11,583 bases of DNA from Cyanothece sp. UBA12306 (GTDB lineage Bacteria > Cyanobacteriota > Cyanobacteriia > Cyanobacteriales > Microcystaceae), in NCBI GenBank assembly GCA_003448685.1, contig DLXW01000311.1, positions 20,791 to 32,373 of the forward strand, written 5' to 3'. Within the stretch, counting starts at the first letter, position 1, and each line of letters opens with the position of its first letter. The position numbers were made by a program, and so were the translations under genes. Positions 7,211 to 11,583 of this stretch are shown here, piece after piece. The notes beneath the pieces were generated by a model. That model did not search any database. It was not told the DNA's origin and saw only the letters and a list, made by a program, of their open reading frames with translations.

Positions 7211-8284
7211 TCAAACCAGTTCAATCTGAGAATCATCTCCAATCATAAATTGTAAGGCTTTTGGCCGTTGATGAGCCATTTCTAATTTAGCCCTTCTTCC
7301 AATTAAACTATCAACGATTCTCTGATGAATTTCTAATATTTGAGATCCTTCCAATAATACACTATGTTCGATATCAGCGTCAATTAATGTTACTTGATCT
7401 CCCACACTTGTATAAGGACCAATAAAGCAGTTTTCAATATGACAATCTTGGCCAATAATCACAGGACCTCGCACGGTACTATTAATAATCTTTGATCCTT
7501 CACCAATATTCACTCGCCCAATAACTTGACTTTTTTCGTCAATATTTCCTCCTTTACTAATCTCTAAGTCTGTATCAAGGATAATGCGATTAGCCTCTAG
7601 TAAATCATCTTTTTTACCAGTATCTAACCACCAACCATTAAGTTGTAAAGATTCAACATTTTTTTCAGTATTAATTAATTCTTGGATAGCATCAGTAATT
7701 TCTAGTTCTCCTCGATCCGAAGGAACAATTGATCCAATGGCTTGATGAATAGCTGGAGAGAAAAAATAAACCCCCACTAATGCTAGATTAGATGGGGGAT
7801 CTTTTGGTTTTTCTACTAACTTTAATACTCGTCCTTTTTTATCAATTTTCGCTACTCCAAAAGCCGAGGGGTTGCTAACCTGTCGTAAAAGAATTAAGCC
7901 ATCAAGATGCTCCTCTTTAAACTTTGAGAAAAAAGGTTTAAGACTATCTTGAATTAGGTTATCTCCTAAATACATAATAAAAGGAGAGTCTCCTAAAAAA
8001 GGTTGGGCAACTTTTACTGCATGGGCAAGTCCTAAAGGATGCTCTTGAAGAATATAAGTTATTTTTGCCCCAAAGTGATCGCCATTTCCGGTAATCTCTT
8101 GAATTTCTTCTCCTGTTTCAGGACTAATAACAATCCCGATATCGGTAATTCCCGCATCAACAATTGATTCAATGCCATACCAAAGAATTGGTTTATTAGC
8201 AACGGGAACTAATTGTTTCGCGCCTGTATAAGTTAAAGGACGTAAACGGGTTCCCTTGCCACCAGAAAGAATTAGTGCTTTCAT
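7211..8284 (-). CDS. rfbA: Glucose-1-phosphate thymidylyltransferase, long form
   Basis: RfbA (RmlA) joins glucose-1-phosphate and dTTP to give dTDP-glucose, the entry step to dTDP-L-rhamnose. The N-terminal nucleotidyltransferase domain (about 1-240) shows GGKGTRLRPLTYTGAKQLVP (8-27), KPILWYGIE (31-39), YLGDN (105-109) with the metal-binding aspartate, VEKPKDPPSN (157-166) and WWLDTGKKDDLLEAN (218-232). From about 250 to 335 there are imperfect hexapeptide repeats (VNIGEGSKIINSTVRGPVII) that should fold as a left-handed beta helix. At 357 residues it therefore belongs to the long, StrD-like form rather than the roughly 290-residue enterobacterial form. It lies 37 bp downstream of rfbD, with a 174-bp gap behind it where an rfbC gene might have been expected. 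No Shine-Dalgarno is seen. Confidence 0.94.
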   Translation of the reverse strand: MKALILSGGKGTRLRPLTYTGAKQLVPVANKPILWYGIESIVDAGITDIGIVISPETGEEIQEITGNGDHFGAKITYILQEHPLGLAHAVKVAQPFLGDSPFIMYLGDNLIQDSLKPFFSKFKEEHLDGLILLRQVSNPSAFGVAKIDKKGRVLKLVEKPKDPPSNLALVGVYFFSPAIHQAIGSIVPSDRGELEITDAIQELINTEKNVESLQLNGWWLDTGKKDDLLEANRIILDTDLEISKGGNIDEKSQVIGRVNIGEGSKIINSTVRGPVIIGQDCHIENCFIGPYTSVGDQVTLIDADIEHSVLLEGSQILEIHQRIVDSLIGRRAKLEMAHQRPKALQFMIGDDSQIELV

Positions 8285-8321
8285 AATTTATTGATTAATT
8301 AGTAAATAAATCAACCTTTTA

Positions 8322-9209
8322 TTAAGGTAATTTTTGGTATAATTGAGTGAGCATTTTTCTTAAAGAATAACGCCAATAGGGTGAATTATAACCCAAGAGA
8401 TTAACAATTTTTTGGTTAGATAAAACTGAATAATTTGGGCGTTTTGCAGGGGTTGGATACTCGGCTGTAGTAATAGGATTAACCTGATCAATCTTTAAAG
8501 AAAATCCAATTTTTTGGGCTTCTTCAAAAATAGTTAAGGCGAAATCATACCAACTAGCAACCCCACTATTGGTAAAATGATAAATGTCAGCGGTTTTCTG
8601 AAAATTAGGTTGTTTGAGCATTTGAGCGATCGCGTCGGCAATATCTTTAGCCCAAGTTGGGGTACCGACTTGATCGCTGACCACTCCAATTGTCTCTCTT
8701 TGTTGCCCTAAACGCAACATCGTTTTCACAAAATTTCCTGTTCCATAAGTTCCATAAACCCATGCTGTTCTCAAAATAGCATAGCGATCGCCATGAGTTT
8801 TGATCCCTATTTCTCCTGCCAATTTGCTATTACCGTAAACACTCACAGGATTGGTAGGATCCTCTTCAGTATAGGGAGTATTTTTATTTCCATCAAAGAC
8901 GTAGTCTGTGGAAATATGGAGGAGGAAAGCCTTAAGTTTGGTGGCTTCTTCTGCCATAATAGTAGGAGCCATTTCGTTAACCGCAAAGGCTATTTCCGAC
9001 TCAGTTTCGGCTTTGTCAACGGCAGTATAGGCAGCGGCATTAACAATAATATTAGGCTTAATTTCTTGAATAAACTGACGAATTTTCTCAGGTTTAGTCA
9101 GATCTAGAGTTTGACGGTTCACTCCGATTACTTCTCCCAATGGGTTTAGAGTGTGTTTCAACTCTTGCCCTACTTGTCCGTTAATTCCTGTGAGTAAGAT
9201 TTTTTTCAT
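8322..9209 (-). CDS. rfbD: dTDP-4-dehydrorhamnose reductase
   Basis: RfbD (RmlD) reduces dTDP-4-dehydro-L-rhamnose to dTDP-L-rhamnose with NAD(P)H, the final step of the pathway. The 295-residue protein has the glycine-rich LTGINGQVGQEL (6-17), NAAAYTAVDKAE (57-68), ISTDYVFDG (99-107) and the catalytic VYGNSKLAGE with Tyr125 and Lys129. The substrate-side motifs SDQVGTPTW (178-186) and AKRPNYSVL (255-263) are also typical. It is full length. It starts 31 bp after the phosphopantetheinyl transferase gene and ends 37 bp before rfbA, so these three probably share a transcript. Two HIP1 octamers fall inside it. Its substrate is made by RfbC, which is not encoded in this window. Confidence 0.94.
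   Translation of the reverse strand: MKKILLTGINGQVGQELKHTLNPLGEVIGVNRQTLDLTKPEKIRQFIQEIKPNIIVNAAAYTAVDKAETESEIAFAVNEMAPTIMAEEATKLKAFLLHISTDYVFDGNKNTPYTEEDPTNPVSVYGNSKLAGEIGIKTHGDRYAILRTAWVYGTYGTGNFVKTMLRLGQQRETIGVVSDQVGTPTWAKDIADAIAQMLKQPNFQKTADIYHFTNSGVASWYDFALTIFEEAQKIGFSLKIDQVNPITTAEYPTPAKRPNYSVLSNQKIVNLLGYNSPYWRYSLRKMLTQLYQKLP
8626..8633. repeat. HIP1 octamer GCGATCGC
   Basis: Exact HIP1 copy inside rfbD. In DNA this AT-rich, well under one copy would be expected in the whole window by chance. Confidence 0.9.
8784..8791. repeat. HIP1 octamer GCGATCGC
   Basis: Third exact HIP1 copy, also inside rfbD and about 150 bp from the previous one. It supports a cyanobacterial source and suggests rfbD belongs to the host's older gene stock. 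Confidence 0.9.
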
Positions 9210-9240
9210 CTGTGATTTTCAACAATCTTAGCTACCAATT

Positions 9241-9969
9241 TTACCTTAAAAGCCGCCAATAATTTAATTGGCAATCATCTTCTGCCACTACTATTGCCCC
9301 TTGATAACCAGGAGAAGGTATAAAAGAGGAGAAAAACCAATTTAGCTTAGATTGGTTGGGAGGGAGAGCAATTAATTTAGGATTATTTTGTAAACAGATT
9401 TGTACTTGATCTAGTCCTCCACTAATACCCTCACCTGTAGCCTTAAAATAAGCCTCTTTCCCTGTCCAAAGTTGAAAAAAGGCTTTTTCTAGTTGGGGGG
9501 ATGTTAGATTGTTAATTTGCTGGTATTCTTGGTCACAAAAAAAGCGTTTGGCAAGTTGTTTAGCATCTTTCATGGGACGGATATATTCAATATCTACTCC
9601 AATAAGACGATCTAGAGTAACTCCATAAATAGCTAATTCTTCGGAATGGGAAGTATTGAATTGTAGTTGATTATTCCCTAATTGATCACTTAATCTTGGT
9701 TTCCCCCGAGAACTATAGTCAAATTTTATCTTCTGAGGGGGGATCTTTAGATATTGACCTAAAATCATTTTTAGGGTACTTCTGGCTACAATAAATCGTC
9801 TTTTATGCTTTTCAAAATTAAACTTTTTAGCTTTAATTTGTTCTTCATTGTTTAGTATTTGCCAACGTTGTTCAACTTCTTTTGAAGCTAATTGTAGAGA
9901 CATAATCCACAGATCAACTACTGATGGAGTTAAAGTTAAATTCTCAGGAGGATAAGACCAATTTACCAT
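9241..9969 (-). CDS. 4'-phosphopantetheinyl transferase, Sfp/HetI type
   Basis: The enzyme moves the phosphopantetheine arm of coenzyme A onto a serine of acyl- or peptidyl-carrier proteins. The 242-residue, two-lobed Sfp-type chain shows RRFIVARSTLKMILGQYL (57-74), SRGKPRL (87-93), FNTSHSEELAIYGV (104-117), GVDIEYI (124-130) with the Mg2+-binding Asp126 and Glu128, and WTGKEAYFKATGEG (168-181) with Glu172 and Lys176. All key residues are present. Cyanobacteria often have a single enzyme of this type serving fatty-acid ACP and any polyketide or peptide synthases; whether this is the only copy cannot be judged here. It heads the minus-strand run 31 bp before rfbD and is divergent from the membrane-protein gene at 10055. 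No Shine-Dalgarno and no well-spaced promoter is seen ahead of it. Confidence 0.92.
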   Translation of the reverse strand: MVNWSYPPENLTLTPSVVDLWIMSLQLASKEVEQRWQILNNEEQIKAKKFNFEKHKRRFIVARSTLKMILGQYLKIPPQKIKFDYSSRGKPRLSDQLGNNQLQFNTSHSEELAIYGVTLDRLIGVDIEYIRPMKDAKQLAKRFFCDQEYQQINNLTSPQLEKAFFQLWTGKEAYFKATGEGISGGLDQVQICLQNNPKLIALPPNQSKLNWFFSSFIPSPGYQGAIVVAEDDCQLNYWRLLR

Positions 9970-10054
9970 AAATTATAATTTGTCAAGATACTTGAAGTTA
10001 GCTAGATATTGATCATACAATAAATTTAACCTCAGCTAAATATTAATATTGATT
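9970..10054. promoter_or_regulatory. Divergent intergenic region between phosphopantetheinyl transferase and membrane-protein genes
   Basis: This 85-bp spacer serves two divergent genes. The plus side has a good -35/-10 pair. On the minus side TTGACA and TATAAT are both present but only 3-4 bp apart and abut the ATG, so they do not form a promoter for the phosphopantetheinyl transferase gene. Confidence 0.4.
9992..10021 (+). promoter_or_regulatory. Candidate sigma-70-type promoter for the GT-C-like membrane protein gene
   Basis: TTGAAG (9992-9997) and TACAAT (10016-10021) are separated by 18 bp and would start transcription near 10028, leaving a leader of about 27 nt. No Shine-Dalgarno precedes the ATG at 10055. 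Assignment is by consensus match only. Confidence 0.4.
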
Positions 10055-11583
10055 ATGAGTTTAACAAAATTGAATACTAAGATACATCTTTTTGTCTTAG
10101 TGATAATTGGTTTGCTTTTTGCCCTTCCTCTGTTAATTAATGGTTGCTTATTAGCCCATGATACCTGGGCTCATTTAGTTTATGCTAAGCATTTTTCAGA
10201 ACAATTATGGCAAGGAGATTTATATCCTCGATGGCTTTATAATATGAATTATGGATTAGGTAGTCCTACTTTTTTCTTTTATGCTCCTATTCCCTATTAT
10301 TTTTCAAGTTTATTTTTCCCTTGGTTAAATCCTGATCATGCTGCTTGTAATCAACTAAGTTTATCTTGTACTTTAGCTCTAATTTTATCAGGGATAACAA
10401 GCTATTTCTTTCTGAGAGAAATTGTTGATAAAAATTCTGCTTTACTTGCTTCTATTATTTATATGATTTGGCCTTATCATCTAGAAATAGATCTGTATAA
10501 AAGGTTTGCTTTTGCCGAATACTGGTCTTTTGTTTGGATGCCATTAATTCTTTATTTTACGATTAAATTGGTTAAAGGTTCAAGTTTAAATATTTTAGGA
10601 TTAGCTATTAGTTATAGTTGTTTGGTTTTAACCCACTTAGCAACTTTTATTATTTTCTTTCCTGTACCTATCGGATATGCTTTATTAATAGGAAGTCGCC
10701 AAGGCTGGAAAAAAGTTTTATTCCGTTTAATTTTAGCCATAATATTAATGATGGGTTTATCCGCTATTTATTGGTTTCCTGCAATGACAACTCAAGATTC
10801 AATCTCTATGGAAACCATCCAAACTAAAGCTTTCTTTTATGCTAATAACTTTTTCTTTACTGGACCAAAAGTTGAGCATAATAAATTATTTTGGAAGTCT
10901 TTAGAAATATTAACAATACTCACTGGAATGTTGGCTTTTAGTAGTTGGAAAATTTCTCGTAAACATTCAAAAGTTGATGTAATTGTCCAAAGTAATTACT
11001 GGTTATTTGTAGCAGTTTTATCTATTTTTATGATGTTACCATTAAGTGAATTACTGTGGGAATTGGTCCCTATTATACAAAGAATTCAGTTTCCTTGGAG
11101 ATTTAATACAATTTTGACTGTTGCTAATACTATTCTGTTGGCTTTGGCTATTGATACTATTAAAATAAAACGAATTTTTTTTTCAAAAGAAAATTTACTT
11201 AAAATCGCTGTTTATCTTTTTACAATAAGTTTAGTAATTGTAGTTCTTCAATTATTAGCAACTCAGAAAAAAGCTATTTTCTGGGGAAGTAATAACACCA
11301 TAATTATTATTACTATAATAGCTTTAATTTTAGTTTTTTCTACTAATTATAAGATTTTGATTAATTCAAAAAATAAAAAATATTTAGCAATTATTTGTAT
11401 ATTAACAACTAGCATTTTTGTGCATAGTATTTTAATAATGTCTGTTAGTATTAAAGCACTAAATAATGAGAATATTAATGATATTTTAGAATATAGTCAA
11501 GGTGCAGCAGAACATCGTCCTCAATGGGTTCCTCCTCAGATATTTTATCAGTCTGGAGAGATTCAATATGGTAAAAATTTTCG
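10055..11583 (+). CDS. Multi-pass membrane protein, PTPS-related (PF10131) GT-C/YfhO-like, 3' end outside window
   Basis: An open frame runs from the ATG to the window edge without a stop, with 509 codons visible. The product is strongly hydrophobic, with about 12 candidate membrane helices (for example near 10-32, 102-120, 155-172, 178-200, 222-245, 314-331, 350-367, 383-401, 414-430 and 442-464). The first loop carries AHDTWAHL (34-41), with Asp36 and His40, followed by GDLYPRW (54-60), NYGLGSPTFFFYAPIPYYF (65-83) and, later, QFPWRF (345-350). This layout matches the bacterial membrane family named 6-pyruvoyl-tetrahydropterin synthase-related, which resembles GT-C glycosyltransferases and YfhO; the enzyme name is historical and pterin chemistry is not implied. 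The acidic first loop suggests transfer of a lipid-linked sugar outside the membrane, which is inference. It is divergent from the glycan cluster. A T9 run lies at 11175-11183. Confidence 0.75.
   Translation, partial: MSLTKLNTKIHLFVLVIIGLLFALPLLINGCLLAHDTWAHLVYAKHFSEQLWQGDLYPRWLYNMNYGLGSPTFFFYAPIPYYFSSLFFPWLNPDHAACNQLSLSCTLALILSGITSYFFLREIVDKNSALLASIIYMIWPYHLEIDLYKRFAFAEYWSFVWMPLILYFTIKLVKGSSLNILGLAISYSCLVLTHLATFIIFFPVPIGYALLIGSRQGWKKVLFRLILAIILMMGLSAIYWFPAMTTQDSISMETIQTKAFFYANNFFFTGPKVEHNKLFWKSLEILTILTGMLAFSSWKISRKHSKVDVIVQSNYWLFVAVLSIFMMLPLSELLWELVPIIQRIQFPWRFNTILTVANTILLALAIDTIKIKRIFFSKENLLKIAVYLFTISLVIVVLQLLATQKKAIFWGSNNTIIIITIIALILVFSTNYKILINSKNKKYLAIICILTTSIFVHSILIMSVSIKALNNENINDILEYSQGAAEHRPQWVPPQIFYQSGEIQYGKNF

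Noticed and set aside
8793..9107. Plus-strand open frame of 104 codons
   Set aside because: It is an antisense shadow of rfbD, whose motifs are conserved across the same interval.
9969..9986. TTGACA and TATAAT on the minus strand ahead of the phosphopantetheinyl transferase gene
   Set aside because: The boxes are only 3-4 bp apart and touch the start codon, so they cannot act together as a promoter.
10618..10827. Plus-strand open frame of 69 codons
   Set aside because: It is an out-of-frame shadow of the membrane-protein gene that is open from 10055 to the window end.

Overview
The window looks like chromosomal DNA from a low-GC unicellular cyanobacterium of the Crocosphaera/Cyanothece type. 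Support for this: three exact HIP1 octamers (GCGATCGC), two families strongly expanded in cyanobacteria (DUF29 and Uma2/DUF820), a single-domain Sfp/HetI-type phosphopantetheinyl transferase, and genes that mostly lack a Shine-Dalgarno sequence. The species is inferred, not proven.

Left edge (25-1764). A minus-strand gene encodes one polypeptide in which a DarT-type DNA ADP-ribosyltransferase is joined to a DarG-type macrodomain, so toxin and antitoxin are in one chain. A DUF29 gene is divergent from it. The DUF29 gene meets the end of the sugar cluster tail to tail, with 3 bp between the stops.

Centre (1768-9969). Eight genes are all on the minus strand. In transcription order they are phosphopantetheinyl transferase, rfbD, rfbA (long form), two GT4 glycosyltransferases, an FkbM methyltransferase, a Uma2-family protein and rfbB. 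RfbA makes dTDP-glucose, RfbB converts it to the 4-keto-6-deoxy sugar, and RfbD performs the last reduction to dTDP-L-rhamnose. The 3,5-epimerase RfbC is missing from the window. A 174-bp gap just downstream of rfbA holds no intact gene. The glycosyltransferases and methyltransferase probably build and decorate a rhamnose-containing surface polysaccharide. The Uma2 protein looks like a passenger.

Right edge (10055-11583). A plus-strand gene runs off the window. It encodes a multi-pass membrane protein of the PTPS-related (PF10131), GT-C/YfhO-like type, with 509 codons visible. It is divergent from the phosphopantetheinyl transferase gene and has a plausible sigma-70-type promoter.

The most notable item is the DarT-DarG fusion. 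The rest is a fairly ordinary cyanobacterial surface-glycan cluster with some oddities: the missing rfbC, a phosphopantetheinyl transferase as first gene, and A9/T9 runs in three cluster genes. There are no rRNA or tRNA genes, CRISPR arrays or insertion sequences that I can see.
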